This document shows positions 1 through 9,900 of a DNA stretch of 64,000 nucleotides, piece by piece. The translations under genes were made by a program, and so were the position numbers. Source of the DNA: Kordiimonas gwangyangensis DSM 19435 = JCM 12864. GTDB lineage: Bacteria; Pseudomonadota; Alphaproteobacteria; Sphingomonadales; Kordiimonadaceae. The stretch covers positions 484,893 to 548,892 of the forward strand of contig NZ_AQXF01000001.1 in the NCBI RefSeq assembly GCF_000375545.1, read 5' to 3'. The notes below the pieces were generated by a model. That model was not told the origin of the DNA, did no database searches, and saw nothing but the letters and a program-made list of their open reading frames with translations. Within the stretch, counting starts at the first letter, position 1, and every line of letters starts with the position of its first letter.

Positions 1-774
1 CTGAGCAGCGCGAGCCTGCCCGGCCTTGGCTTTGTCGACGCCGCTCCGCCCGCGCCAGAATATGGTGGCCGCACGGCAGTCGCTGTCATGCCGTTCAAGG
101 AAATGGGCGCGCTGCCGGACCATTTTGCCGAAGGCCTGATGGATGACCTGATCGCCGACCTGCAGGCCGCCAAGTTTGCCACCCCCGCCAAACGCGCGAC
201 CGAAAAACTGGCCGCGGACGGCATGGCACCACACGAGGTGGCGCGTGAACTGGGCACAAGTTTTGTGCTTGAGGGCAGCATCCGCATGCAGGACAACCGC
301 TACCGCATCACGGTGCAGCTGCTTGACCGTACGTCCGCCACGCTCTGGTCCGACCGCATCAACATGACCGGCGATGATGTGATGGCCATTCAGGAAGCTG
401 CCGCGCGCAAGATTGCGGACGCCATCACTGCGCTATCGAAAGGCGAAAGCCCGGATGAGACAGGTGAGACCGCCAAGGGCGGCGACGCGAAGCCATCCGC
501 TTACCGCACACAAAGCGAAGCGCTCGCTGCGCGCTTCTCGCCCAAAAGCCGCCTTGTGGCGCTCTTGCTGGCGTTTTTTGTCGGCTACTTCGGCGTGCAC
601 CGCTTCTATGTCGGCCGCTGGCTGACCGGTATCCTTTATATCATCACCTTCGGGCTTTTTGGCATCGGCTGGCTGCTGGATATCCTGTTCATCCTTTTTG
701 GCGCGCAAACAGACAGCAAGGGCCGGTTCATCCGCATCTGGCTGCCTGACGGGCCCCATACTGCCTCCAGCTGA
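1..774 (+). CDS. FlgO/TolB-like domain protein with C-terminal TM2 domain (5' end outside window)
   Basis: The frame is open from base 1, so the start lies upstream; the first ATG in frame (base 88) falls inside a conserved strand (TAVAVMPF) and is not the start. In-window residues about 25-145 match the FlgO/TolB-like N-terminal domain often fused to winged-helix regulators, kinases or cyclases (AVMPF, then FAEGLMDDLIADL, then GTSFVLEGSIR). Residues about 175-240 form a TM2 domain: two hydrophobic helices around a short turn, with the GVHRFYVGR motif. The protein is therefore probably membrane-anchored at its C terminus. It ends 8 bases before trpF and may share its transcript. The role is unknown; a missing N-terminal DNA-binding or enzymatic domain cannot be excluded. 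Confidence 0.7.
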   Translation: MSSASLPGLGFVDAAPPAPEYGGRTAVAVMPFKEMGALPDHFAEGLMDDLIADLQAAKFATPAKRATEKLAADGMAPHEVARELGTSFVLEGSIRMQDNRYRITVQLLDRTSATLWSDRINMTGDDVMAIQEAAARKIADAITALSKGESPDETGETAKGGDAKPSAYRTQSEALAARFSPKSRLVALLLAFFVGYFGVHRFYVGRWLTGILYIITFGLFGIGWLLDILFILFGAQTDSKGRFIRIWLPDGPHTASS

Positions 775-782
775 GCCACACC

Positions 783-1427
783 ATGCCCGTATCAACGAAG
801 ATTTGCGGCCTCACGACCGCCGAACACGCCAACCTTGCCGCCTTTTATGGCGCGCGCTGGCTCGGCTTTGTGTTTTTCGAGCGCTCGCCAAGGAACCTGA
901 GCCTGCAGGAAGCGCACAGCTTGCGCCGTCACCTGCCCAAGCGGGCGGAACGTGTGGGCGTATTTGTGAATGCCGAACATAATTTTATCGAGGCCGCTGT
1001 GGACGCGCTTGACCTTGATTGGGTGCAACTGCACGGGGACGAATACCCGCACGAAGCCCAGTTGATCCGCGACCGGATGGGTGTTTCCGTCATCAAGGCG
1101 ATTGGCGTGAGCGAACGCGCGGACCTCGCTGAGGCTGACGCCTTCGCCCCGCATGTGGATGCCATCCTTTTTGACGCCAAACCCCCGAAGGGCGCCGACC
1201 TTCCCGGCGGCAACGCGGTCTCCTTCCCGTGGCATATCCTGATGGAACAGAAGTTCACGTTCCCGTGGTTACTTGCGGGGGGGCTGACGGCTTCTAACCT
1301 GCCTGAAGCCATAGCACAAAGTAACGCCCATGCCGTTGATGTTTCCTCAGGCGTCGAAGATGCGCCGGGGCAAAAATCCGGCGAAAAAATTGAGGCCTTT
1401 CTTCGCGCCGCAAAAGCCGTTAGGTAA
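783..1427 (+). CDS. trpF: Phosphoribosylanthranilate isomerase
   Basis: Catalyses the Amadori rearrangement of phosphoribosylanthranilate to CdRP in tryptophan synthesis (cytoplasmic TIM barrel). The 214-residue length is normal. Family motifs are present in order: the KICGL stretch near the N terminus carrying the catalytic Cys, GFVFFERSPR, VQLHGDE, ILFDAK with the catalytic Asp, GGLTASN, and VDVSSGVE near the phosphate-binding end. It is first of the trpF-trpB-trpA-accD-folC set, 8 bases after the preceding gene and 55 bases before trpB. No attenuator or leader peptide was seen upstream, where the neighbouring gene is too close. Confidence 0.95.
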   Translation: MPVSTKICGLTTAEHANLAAFYGARWLGFVFFERSPRNLSLQEAHSLRRHLPKRAERVGVFVNAEHNFIEAAVDALDLDWVQLHGDEYPHEAQLIRDRMGVSVIKAIGVSERADLAEADAFAPHVDAILFDAKPPKGADLPGGNAVSFPWHILMEQKFTFPWLLAGGLTASNLPEAIAQSNAHAVDVSSGVEDAPGQKSGEKIEAFLRAAKAVR

Positions 1428-1482
1428 GTTGGCACGTATAGATACGGTCTTCCGCTTTCTTCTCGAGTAGTAGGGTATCACC

Positions 1483-2691
1483 ATGGTTCTCAACAGCTAT
1501 CGCACCGGCCCCGACGAAAAAGGCCACTTCGGAAAATTTGGCGGACGCTATGTGTCCGAAACCCTGATGCCACTTGTGCACAAGGTGGAGGCCGCCTACC
1601 GCGAGGCGATCCAGGACCCGGCTTACCTGAAGGAGCTGGATGAGCTGAACCGCGTATACATCGGCCGGCCAAGCCCGCTTTATTTTGCCGAGCGGCTGAC
1701 GGAAGAACTGGGCGGCGCGAAGATCTACTTCAAGCGCGAGGAACTGAACCACACCGGTGCGCACAAGATCAACCACGCCATCGGCCAGGTGCTCTTGGCG
1801 AAACGCATGGGCAAGACCCGTGTGATCGCCGAAACCGGCGCGGGCCAGCACGGTGTTGCAACAGCCACAGTGGCTGCGCGCTTCGGCCTCAAATGCACGG
1901 TCTTCATGGGGGCTGTGGACATTGAGCGGCAAAAACCCAACGTATTTCGCATGAAGCTTCTGGGTGCCGAGGTGAAGCCGGTGACCTCCGGTTCCGCCAC
2001 CCTCAAAGACGCGATGAACGACGCACTCAGGGACTGGGTGACGAACGTGCATGACACCTTCTACATCATCGGCACGGTCGCGGGCCCGCACCCCTACCCG
2101 ATGATGGTGCGTGACTTCCAGAGCATCATTGGCCGCGAAACCCGCGAACAGATCATGGCCGCAGAGGGCCGCCTGCCGGACAGCCTTGTGGCCTGCGTAG
2201 GGGGTGGCTCAAACGCCATCGGCCTTTTCCACCCATTCCTCGACGATAAAGAGGTGGACATGTTTGCCGTTGAAGCGGCAGGCCACGGTGTAGACACCGA
2301 TAAACACGCGGCTTCGATCGCGGGCGGCGCGCCGGGTGTGCTGCACGGCAACCGCACCTACCTGCTGCAAAACGCGGACGGCCAGATCACCGAGGCCCAT
2401 TCCATCTCAGCCGGCCTTGATTACCCCGGTATCGGGCCGGAGCATGTGTGGCTGCATGAGCAGGGCCGCGTGAACTATGTTTCCGCGACCGACAAGGAGG
2501 CGCTTGATGCTTTCCAGATGTGTTGCCGCACCGAGGGCATCATCCCGGCGCTTGAAAGTAGCCACGCGCTTGCCCATGTCATTCGTATGGCACCTGAACT
2601 TCCGCGTGAGCATATCTGTGTGTTGAACATGTCCGGTCGTGGCGACAAGGACATCTTCACCGTTGCCGAAGCGCTCGGCGCTGAAATCTGA
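1483..2691 (+). CDS. trpB: Tryptophan synthase beta chain
   Basis: PLP-dependent subunit that condenses indole with serine to give tryptophan; it works as an alpha2-beta2 complex with TrpA. At 402 residues it has the usual length of TrpB type 1. The PLP lysine is Lys95 in the HTGAHKIN motif, and the phosphate-binding loop GGGSNAIG lies near residue 235. The start ATG at 1483 gives the expected N-terminal [10 protein letters not shown] region. The gene is followed by trpA after a 20-base gap, consistent with coupled expression of the two subunits. Confidence 0.97.
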   Translation: MVLNSYRTGPDEKGHFGKFGGRYVSETLMPLVHKVEAAYREAIQDPAYLKELDELNRVYIGRPSPLYFAERLTEELGGAKIYFKREELNHTGAHKINHAIGQVLLAKRMGKTRVIAETGAGQHGVATATVAARFGLKCTVFMGAVDIERQKPNVFRMKLLGAEVKPVTSGSATLKDAMNDALRDWVTNVHDTFYIIGTVAGPHPYPMMVRDFQSIIGRETREQIMAAEGRLPDSLVACVGGGSNAIGLFHPFLDDKEVDMFAVEAAGHGVDTDKHAASIAGGAPGVLHGNRTYLLQNADGQITEAHSISAGLDYPGIGPEHVWLHEQGRVNYVSATDKEALDAFQMCCRTEGIIPALESSHALAHVIRMAPELPREHICVLNMSGRGDKDIFTVAEALGAEI

Positions 2692-2711
2692 GAAGCAGGG
2701 AGCCAAAAGCC

Positions 2712-3536
2712 ATGAGCAGACTGACCGCCTGTTTTGACCGTTTGCGCGCCGAGAACCGCGCCGCCTTCATCACGTTTGTGACCGCCTCCGACCCGGATTT
2801 TGATACCTCGCTCGAGATTGTGGCCGGCATGCCGGACGCGGGCGCCGACATCATCGAGCTTGGCATGCCCTTCACCGACCCGTCCGCCGACGGCCCGGCC
2901 ATTGACCGCGCCGCCCAGCGCGCGCTGGCCGCTGGTGGTTCGATGGTGAAAACCCTTGAGATCGTGCGCCGCTTCCGCGCGGGCAACGACAGCACGCCCA
3001 TCGTGCTGATGGGCTATTTCAACCCGGTTTATGCTTATGGCATTGAGCGTTTCTGCGCTGACGCGGCGAACGCAGGCGCTGACGGCCTCATCATCGTTGA
3101 CCTGCCGCCAGAGGAAGATGAAGAGCTGCGCATCCCCGCGAACAAGGCCGGGATTGATGTCATTCGCCTCGCCACGCCAACGTCGGATGATGAGCGTTTG
3201 CCCACAATCCTTTCCGGCGCGAGCGGATTCGTTTATTATGTTGCTGTTGCAGGGGTGACGGGCGGCAAGTCCGCCACTGCGGATGATATCGGCGCGGCGG
3301 TCGAACGCATCAAGTCGCATACAGACTTGCCAGTTGCCGTCGGATTCGGTATCCGCACGCCTGAACAGGCCAAAGCCGTAGCGGAAGTTGCGGATGCGGC
3401 TGTCGTCGGTTCCGCCATCGTATCGCTGATCGAAGGTGGCCTCGATGATGACAATAAGCCCGGCAAGGGCATGAGCAAGGACGTGCTTGCCTTCACCAGA
3501 AAGCTTGCGGACGGTGTCCGCAGTGCCAAACGGTAA
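2712..3536 (+). CDS. trpA: Tryptophan synthase alpha chain
   Basis: Cleaves indole-3-glycerol phosphate to indole and glyceraldehyde 3-phosphate, passing indole to TrpB. The 274-residue TIM barrel shows the catalytic acids Glu49 and Asp60 in ELGMPFTDPSADGP, at the same numbers as in the well-studied enterobacterial enzyme. The flexible loop and phosphate-binding region (VGFGIRTPEQA, VVGSAIV) are intact. It sits 20 bases after trpB and 27 before accD, the usual alphaproteobacterial linkage of tryptophan and fatty-acid genes. Confidence 0.97.
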   Translation: MSRLTACFDRLRAENRAAFITFVTASDPDFDTSLEIVAGMPDAGADIIELGMPFTDPSADGPAIDRAAQRALAAGGSMVKTLEIVRRFRAGNDSTPIVLMGYFNPVYAYGIERFCADAANAGADGLIIVDLPPEEDEELRIPANKAGIDVIRLATPTSDDERLPTILSGASGFVYYVAVAGVTGGKSATADDIGAAVERIKSHTDLPVAVGFGIRTPEQAKAVAEVADAAVVGSAIVSLIEGGLDDDNKPGKGMSKDVLAFTRKLADGVRSAKR

Positions 3537-3563
3537 GCACAAAACAGGAAGGGGTTGAGGCGC

Positions 3564-4436
3564 ATGAGCTGGCTCACCAACTATGTCAAACCGAAGCTTC
3601 GTAAGGTTCTGAACCCGAAGGACACGCCGGATAACCTCTGGCACAAGTGTAAAAACTGCGGGCAGATGATCTTCCAGAAAGAGTTCATCGCGAACCAGTA
3701 TGTGTGTGCACACTGTGACCACCATGACCGCGTGCCGCCTAAAGACCGTTTTGACAACCTGTTTGATAACGGCACCTATGACCTGATCGCGCTGCCGAGC
3801 GTGAACCAGGACCCACTCAAGTTCCGCGACACCAAACGCTATAGCGAGCGCCTGAAGGCCGCGCGCAACACCACAGGTGACGAGGACGCCATCAAGGTTG
3901 CTGTTGGCAAGATCGGCGGCGTGACCACCGTGGTTGCCATCCAGAACTTCTTCTTCATGGGTGGCTCCATGGGCATGGCTGTGGGTGAAGGTTTCATCGC
4001 GGGCGCCAAGGAAGCGCTCAAGATCAAGGCACCGTTTGTTATCCTGACCGCATCGGGCGGCGCCCGTATGCAGGAAGGTATCCTCTCGCTGATGCAAATG
4101 CCGCGCACCACGGTCGCGATCCAGATGCTGCGCGACGCTGGCCTCCCTTATATCGTGGTGCTGACCGACCCGACCACGGGCGGCGTTTCGGCCTCCTACG
4201 CGATGCTGGGTGACCTGCACATCTCCGAGCCGGGGGCGATGATCGGCTTCGCGGGTAAACGCGTGATCGAACAAACGATCCGCGAAAAACTGCCGGAGCG
4301 TTTCCAGACCGCCGAATACCTGCAGGAACACGGCATGGTGGACCTTGTGGTTCACCGTCATGAACTGAAGGAAAAGCTGGGCAGCGTGCTGGCCATGCTG
4401 ATGGGTGGTCGCACCCGCAAAAAAGCGGCTGAATAG
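3564..4436 (+). CDS. accD: Acetyl-CoA carboxylase carboxyltransferase subunit beta
   Basis: Beta half of the carboxyltransferase that makes malonyl-CoA for fatty-acid synthesis. The N-terminal zinc ribbon has Cys29, Cys32, Cys48 and Cys51, followed by the crotonase-fold carboxyltransferase core with GGARMQEG and [15 protein letters not shown] place the start at the ATG at 3564 (MSW..., as in other AccD proteins), preceded by a Shine-Dalgarno AGGAAGGGG. An in-frame TTG three codons upstream overlaps that ribosome site and is less likely. The product is 290 residues, slightly short but complete. The alpha subunit gene is not in the window. Confidence 0.95.
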   Translation: MSWLTNYVKPKLRKVLNPKDTPDNLWHKCKNCGQMIFQKEFIANQYVCAHCDHHDRVPPKDRFDNLFDNGTYDLIALPSVNQDPLKFRDTKRYSERLKAARNTTGDEDAIKVAVGKIGGVTTVVAIQNFFFMGGSMGMAVGEGFIAGAKEALKIKAPFVILTASGGARMQEGILSLMQMPRTTVAIQMLRDAGLPYIVVLTDPTTGGVSASYAMLGDLHISEPGAMIGFAGKRVIEQTIREKLPERFQTAEYLQEHGMVDLVVHRHELKEKLGSVLAMLMGGRTRKKAAE

Positions 4437-4469
4437 ACACGCCGCACATCATCCGCGCGAGGGCCTTTT

Positions 4470-5789
4470 ATGGACACCACTGCCAGTGACAAGGTGCTCG
4501 CGCGCCTCAGGAAGCTACACCCGGTCGAGATAGACCTGTCGCTTGACCGGCTGTACCGCCTGCTTGAGAAACTGGATAACCCGCACGAAAAACTGCCGCC
4601 CGTCATCCATGTGGCGGGCACCAACGGCAAAGGCTCCACCGTCGCGACCCTGCGCGCGATTGCCGAGGCTGCCGGGCACCGGGTGCATGTCTACACATCC
4701 CCCCACCTTGTGCGCTTTGCCGAGCGTATCCGTGTCGCCGGGCAGATCATCGCGGAAGACGATTTCACCGCCATCCTCGAGGAATGCGAAGCCAAAAACG
4801 CGGGCGATGATATCACCTTCTTTGAGATCACCACCGCCGCCGCCTTCCTCGCCTTCGCGCGCACACCGGCGGACCTCTGTATCCTCGAGGTCGGTCTTGG
4901 TGGACGACTGGACGCCACCAATGTGATTGCGAGGCCCGCTGCCGTTGGCATCACGCCCGTGAGCATGGACCATGAGGCCTTCCTCGGGAACACGCTTGCG
5001 GCCATCGCGGGCGAGAAGGCGGGCATCATCAAGGCTGGTGTGCCCACGGTTGTCGGCCCGCAGGACGCGGAAGCGCTGCCTGTCATTCGCGCGCGTGCGA
5101 CTGAACTGGGCGTCATGCCGCTGGTGTTTGATGAAGACTGGCACGTGCTACCGCATGTCAAAGGCGGCAGCTTCCGCTACACCGATGGCCGCACTGAAAT
5201 GGAACTGCCCGCCCCAAGCCTTGTGGGCGAACACCAGATGATCAATGCGGGGCTCGCTATCGCCCTCGCCCGCGCGCAAAAGGCTGTCGCCATTCCCGAT
5301 GCCGCCATCAAGGCTGGCCTCGGTTGGGTGCGCTGGCCCGCACGCCTGCAGGAGCTTGTGGGCACACCGCTCAACGGTTTCCTGCCGGAGGGCGCGAGCC
5401 TCTATCTCGACGGCGGCCATAACCCGGCCGCCGGGCAAGTGATCAGAGGCTTTCTGGCCCAGGTTGACCCGGTTGAGCGCTCTGTTACCCTCATCATGGG
5501 CATGCTGAACCGGAAGGACGCCAAGGGCTACCTGAAGCCGCTTGCCGGTGTGGTCGACCGCGTGATTGCGGTGCCAATTGAATGTGATGAAGACCCGGCT
5601 GAACCCGGTTTCCTCGCCGCTGCCGCCACAGACGCGGGCATCAGCGGCATCGTCGCCAAGGACGTGCCCTCAGCCCTCAAGATGGTTGCTGAGCGCGCCC
5701 ACCCCGAACGCCCGCCGTTCGTGCTTATCGGCGGCTCCCTCTACCTCGCAGGCAATGTGCTCAAGATGACGGGCGAGTTGCCAGCGTGA
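4470..5789 (+). CDS. folC: Bifunctional folylpolyglutamate synthase / dihydrofolate synthase
   Basis: Mur-ligase-family enzyme that adds glutamate to dihydropteroate and tetrahydrofolate. The ATP-binding P-loop GTNGKGS is near residues 50-56, followed by the VSMDHEAFLG and EKAGIIK motifs typical of FolC. The C-terminal domain begins near residue 290 and carries DGGHNPAA. The 439-residue length is normal. It is last in the trpF-folC cluster and ends 8 bases before a convergent gene, with no obvious hairpin terminator between them. Confidence 0.95.
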   Translation: MDTTASDKVLARLRKLHPVEIDLSLDRLYRLLEKLDNPHEKLPPVIHVAGTNGKGSTVATLRAIAEAAGHRVHVYTSPHLVRFAERIRVAGQIIAEDDFTAILEECEAKNAGDDITFFEITTAAAFLAFARTPADLCILEVGLGGRLDATNVIARPAAVGITPVSMDHEAFLGNTLAAIAGEKAGIIKAGVPTVVGPQDAEALPVIRARATELGVMPLVFDEDWHVLPHVKGGSFRYTDGRTEMELPAPSLVGEHQMINAGLAIALARAQKAVAIPDAAIKAGLGWVRWPARLQELVGTPLNGFLPEGASLYLDGGHNPAAGQVIRGFLAQVDPVERSVTLIMGMLNRKDAKGYLKPLAGVVDRVIAVPIECDEDPAEPGFLAAAATDAGISGIVAKDVPSALKMVAERAHPERPPFVLIGGSLYLAGNVLKMTGELPA

Positions 5790-5797
5790 CGGCTGCG

Positions 5798-6382
5798 CTA
5801 CTTGAGCGTAACCGCTTCATCGGTGCGGAGGGAAACAACGACCGCCAGCGTTTCACCCTCCCGCGTTTCATACACAACCGTAAATTTGAGAGGATCATCT
5901 TCGTGCTCAACCAGCTTCGGTTTCGTGTTGGGGATGGTAATACCCTGCGCCTCTAAATAGCTTTCCGCTATTTGTACCGAGTCTTGATATAGCCCATCAT
6001 AGATCGCGTTCCGAAAATCTATGTCGCGCGAAATTCCGGGCTCCAGCATGATCCAGCCACCTACGACAAGGACCGCCGCCCCCACTCCTGTGAAGTGCCT
6101 TCGCTGGTCTGCGGGAAGCCTCCACCAATGAGCTCGTGCTGCATAAAGCCCCCCTTCGAGGGCCACCACGGCGACGCATGATGCCACAAAGGTCGCAACA
6201 AATGTCACAATGGCGAACGCGCCAAAATGACCTTCGCGCAGGTATTCCAGATATAGAAACACACCAGTGCCGATGATGGGCGCTGCCAGAACAAATGGCA
6301 TTCCACTGTCGTGGTCAGGTGCGATCAACCTCGCCGTCCATGGAACGGCGGTCAGAACAAGAATAAGCGCTAAATATTCCAT
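5798..6382 (-). CDS. Unrecognised integral membrane protein with soluble C-terminal domain
   Basis: I do not recognise the family. The 194-residue product starts at the ATG at 6382, chosen because GGGGGAAGA lies just upstream and the first residues form a membrane helix. About four hydrophobic segments are visible in residues 1-120, followed by an acidic, mostly polar tail of about 85 residues ending VVVSLRTDEAVTLK. It lies between folC and trxA, a junction usually free of such a gene in related genomes, and directly after the trxA terminator hairpin. Its codons look somewhat more AT-rich than those of its neighbours (judged by eye). It could be a recent insertion; function unknown. Confidence 0.65.
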   Translation of the reverse strand: MEYLALILVLTAVPWTARLIAPDHDSGMPFVLAAPIIGTGVFLYLEYLREGHFGAFAIVTFVATFVASCVAVVALEGGLYAARAHWWRLPADQRRHFTGVGAAVLVVGGWIMLEPGISRDIDFRNAIYDGLYQDSVQIAESYLEAQGITIPNTKPKLVEHEDDPLKFTVVYETREGETLAVVVSLRTDEAVTLK

Positions 6383-6394
6383 TCTTCCCCCATA

Positions 6395-6422
6395 AAAAAG
6401 GCGCCACAAAGCGGCGCCTTTT
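6395..6422 (-). terminator. Rho-independent terminator after trxA
   Basis: On the minus strand a 10-bp stem (AAAAGGCGCC pairing with GGCGCCTTTT) encloses a 7-base loop and continues into a T run. It begins about 20 bases after the trxA stop. The T run lies immediately before the ribosome-binding site of the next minus-strand gene, so that gene would be expressed only by read-through or from a promoter inside the hairpin region. Confidence 0.8.
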
Positions 6423-6443
6423 CCTAGCAAACTGTCGCCAGCC

Positions 6444-6761
6444 TTAGATCGACTGGTTAATCCATGCTTCAAGCTGCGCGCGCGGCTTGGCACCCATGGT
6501 GGTTGCCACGGCTTCGCCGCCCTTGAAGATCAGCATGGTCGGGATCGAACGAACGCCGAAGGACGTCGGGGTCTCGGGGTTCTCGTCGATGTCCATTTTC
6601 GCGATGATGATATCGTCACGCTCGCCGGAGATCTGCTCCAGAACCGGGCCGATCATCTTACAAGGGCCACACCATGGCGCCCAGAAGTCAAGGAGCACTG
6701 GCTTGTCGGATTTCAGGACCTCGGCCTCAAAGTTTTCATCAGTTACGGTGATGGTTGCCAT
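6444..6761 (-). CDS. trxA: Thioredoxin
   Basis: Cytoplasmic dithiol reductase. The 105-residue protein has a single thioredoxin fold with the active site Cys31-Gly-Pro-Cys34 (WCGPC), the buried Asp in LLDFWA, and the cis-proline in SIPTMLIF. Length and motifs match TrxA1. It follows addA in the conserved alphaproteobacterial order but is separated from it by a 157-base intergenic stretch with its own candidate promoter, and it is closed by a strong terminator. Confidence 0.96.
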   Translation of the reverse strand: MATITVTDENFEAEVLKSDKPVLLDFWAPWCGPCKMIGPVLEQISGERDDIIIAKMDIDENPETPTSFGVRSIPTMLIFKGGEAVATTMGAKPRAQLEAWINQSI

Positions 6762-6850
6762 CTTTTTACTCTTTCTTCGCTAACCGGTGATGGCGCTTTG
6801 GGCCTCACGCGGGGCCCGGTCGCGGGCCTTTTGGTCTCGTCACAGTCGTT

Positions 6851-6879
6851 AAGGTAAGTAGGCACCCTTGCATGGTCAA
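6851..6879 (-). promoter_or_regulatory. Candidate sigma-70-type promoter for trxA
   Basis: On the minus strand a -35 box TTGACC (6874-6879) is separated by 17 bases from TACCTT (6851-6856). The -35 fits the alphaproteobacterial CTTGAC pattern; the -10 is weak. It lies about 90 bases upstream of the trxA ATG, downstream of the addA stop. Inference only. Confidence 0.35.
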
Positions 6880-6918
6880 GGTTTAGTAACGGCTGTGTGA
6901 TATTTCACCACATATGGC

Positions 6919-9900
6919 TTAAAGCCCCATGCGGCCAAGTGCTTCATCCATCTGGCTTTTTGGTAGTTCCATCAGGAATGCTATATCGGTCCACAGAAGC
7001 GCCGCGCGGATGCGGCGGCCGGGGTAGATATCCTCCAGCGCGCGGGCGTAAAGCCCCATCTGTTTGAGGTAAATCTCTGGCACCAGCGCAGCATCACGCG
7101 GCGGCGGGCGGTTGGTCTTGTAGTCGACAATCAGCACCTCCGATTCGCTGACCAGAAGCCTGTCTACCTGGCCTGAAATCGCCCGACCACCCACGAGGCC
7201 CGCAATCGGTACTTCCGCACGGCTACCGGGGCCGAAGATGGGGGCAAACGCTGTGTCATTCAGGATGCCTTCCACCTCACGCCAGAAGGTTGTGGCAGTC
7301 GCATCATCAAGCCCTGCGCGCGCCATGAAACGCATTGCCGCCGCCTCGCGCATCGGCGCGGCCATATCCGGCAACCATTCGAGCATGCTGTGAATAAGCC
7401 GGCCACGCTCGAACCGCGCCGCTTTGGTGCGTGCGAGCGGGCTGGTGGCCGCGGGTTCTTCCTCATCCGGCCTTGAGGGGGCGAGCGGTTTTGGCGGGCT
7501 TGGTTCATCCGGCATGCGCGCGCGGGCCCATGCGGGCAGCGGCGGTACTGGCGCAGCCTCCACCTCAGCCTTCGCCTTGCGCGTAACCTCTGCCGTCTGC
7601 GGCACGGTGAAGCGTTTCACCTCATAGCCACCCTCAAGCAATATAGTTTCGGAACCGATACGATTGAAACCATCCTCAATCGCGCCGAACCACGAGCCTT
7701 TGTCCGGCTCCTTCTCGCCCTGCCAACCGGCGATATACAGCCGGTCCTCGGCGCGGGTCAGCGCCACATAGAGAAGCCTGCGGTATTCATGCTGTGCCTG
7801 TTCCTTGAGCGCGGCTTTCTTTTCCTCCGCGAGCCCGAGGCCTGCCGCGGGTGAGGTCCACAGGAGGAGCGGCGGCATATTGGGGCTTGGTCCATCAATC
7901 GGCACCACGCGGCCTTCCTTGCCGGTATTAGGCATGCTCACAAGGTCAGAGAGGAAGACAATCGGCGCCTGCAAACCTTTGGAGCTATGCGCCGTCATGA
8001 TACGCACTTGACCGCCCGCGGCTTCCATATCCCGCTTGATTTGTGTACCGCCATGCTCGACCCGGTGGATGAAGGCCTGCAAGGACGCGGTGCCCGTATG
8101 CTCGAACCTGAGCGCTTCTTCGAGCAGCTCATCGATCGGGTCATGCACTTCTTCACCGAGCCGCGCGGCGAGCTTTTGCCGCCCGCCAAGCTCCGTCAGA
8201 ACGTGGGAGAAGAACTCAAACGGGGTGCGGATGTCAGCGCCACGCACCACGTCCTGCATATAGTGAAGCGCGCTCGCAAACGCTGCGTCCTCACTCGCCT
8301 TCGCCTGCAGCGCGTGCCAAAGCGCACCTTTACGGCCATAGGCAAGACGGAACAACATATCGTCATCAAAGCCGATGAAGGGGCTTTTGAGCACGGTGGC
8401 AAGCGTGAGATCGTCGGTCGGCAGTAGCGCCGCGTGCGCGAGCGCGAGCAGGTCCATCACCGGCAGCTCATCCGTCAGCACCATGCGGTCCCGGCCCGCG
8501 ACCGGCACGCCGAGGAACTTGAGCGCGCGTACCAGATGGTCGACAAAAGCGGTGCGCCTGCGCACGAGCACGAGCACATCACCTGCCTCGATGGGGCGCG
8601 CCTGCGCCTCGAGCATCTCGCGCCCTGTGATCATCGCCTTGATGCGCCGCGCCACCCGCCACGCGGTGCGGCCTTCGGCGTCATCCGCCTGTTCCTGTAT
8701 GAGCGGCGGCACCCAGCCCTGCGCATCATCGTCGTCGCCCGAAGGCGCTGGTGCCTCAAGCGGCCACAGCTCCACAAGGCCGCCATGGCCCTTGCGGGTA
8801 AAGTCGTGTTTCACAATTTCATGATCCGCGGACAGGCCGTGCCAGGCCTCAGCCTCACGGTCAAACACCGCGTCCACCAGCGACAGCACAGCCCCACCCG
8901 AGCGGAAGGAGAGATTGAGCGGGACGCTTTCCGCCAGACAGTCAGCGGCGCGGGCGCGGTCAAACACCCGGTCACGGGCGGCGACAAACTCACGCGGGTC
9001 GGCACGCTGGAAGGAGAAGATGGACTGCTTGGCGTCGCCCACGGCGAAGACCGTGCGCATCACCTCGGACGCGCCTTCCCCGGCAAAAAACTCGGCCGTC
9101 AGCGCCTCGACCACGCGCCACTGCTCCCGGTTGGTGTCCTGCGCTTCATCGACGAGGATATGCTCGATGCTGTTATCAAGCTTGAACAGCACCCAGGGCG
9201 CGACGTCCGTACGCGCCAGCAGCTTGACCGTGCGGTCGATCATGTCGTCAAAGTCGACCATGCCGCGCTCGGCCTTGAGGTGCCGGTAGCGGTTCAGTTG
9301 CGCAAGGCCCAGGGTGAGGAGCGACACGGTCGCCTCCGCCGCCGTGATACGCAACAGACGGTCGTTCAGCCGCAGCATGCGCGCCTGTTCTTTCTCGATC
9401 ACCGCCTCGAGCGTGGGGTTATTCTCCAGCGTTTTTTTATTGGCGATGCGGGCGCGTGCCCCGCCGGTCGCGGTGAGGAATACCAGCGAATAGGCTTCAT
9501 AGAGCGCTTTGCGTGCCTCACCTTCCGCGGCGGTGAAATCAAGGATCGCCTGCCCAAGTTTACCTTCGGGGGCAGTACCCTCAAGGAGCCCGCGACCAAG
9601 GGCGCGCACGCCTTCAATATCAAACGCATCATCGGCGATGGCGGCGTTCAGCACCACGTCCCGCGTTTCGCCCGGTGTCAGCTCCAGCGCGCGGTAAAGG
9701 GCGGGTGTCAGCCCTTCCTCCGTATAGGCGCGGCGGGCGGTATCGAGGGTGGACGCCTCGAACGACAAGCGCCCGATGACCTCGTCAAACGTATTTTCCG
9801 TCACCATGCCCGCCACATGGTCAAGTGCGCGGCGAATGTGCGAACCCTGTGCAGTGCGCGTCAGCGCCAGCATCTCGTCCTTCGCGCTCGCCATCATCTC

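Noticed and set aside
3555-3563. TTG start for accD three codons upstream
   Set aside because: It overlaps the ribosome-binding site; the ATG at 3564 gives the family N terminus MSW.
2475-4361. Open frame of 628 codons on the minus strand across trpB-trpA-accD
   Set aside because: It is a shadow of three certain plus-strand genes in GC-rich codons; the translation is His/Arg/Gly-rich without domain motifs.
6786-6835. GC-rich inverted segments after addA read as a terminator
   Set aside because: GGCC and CGCG stretches can pair, but in several registers and without a T run on the minus strand.
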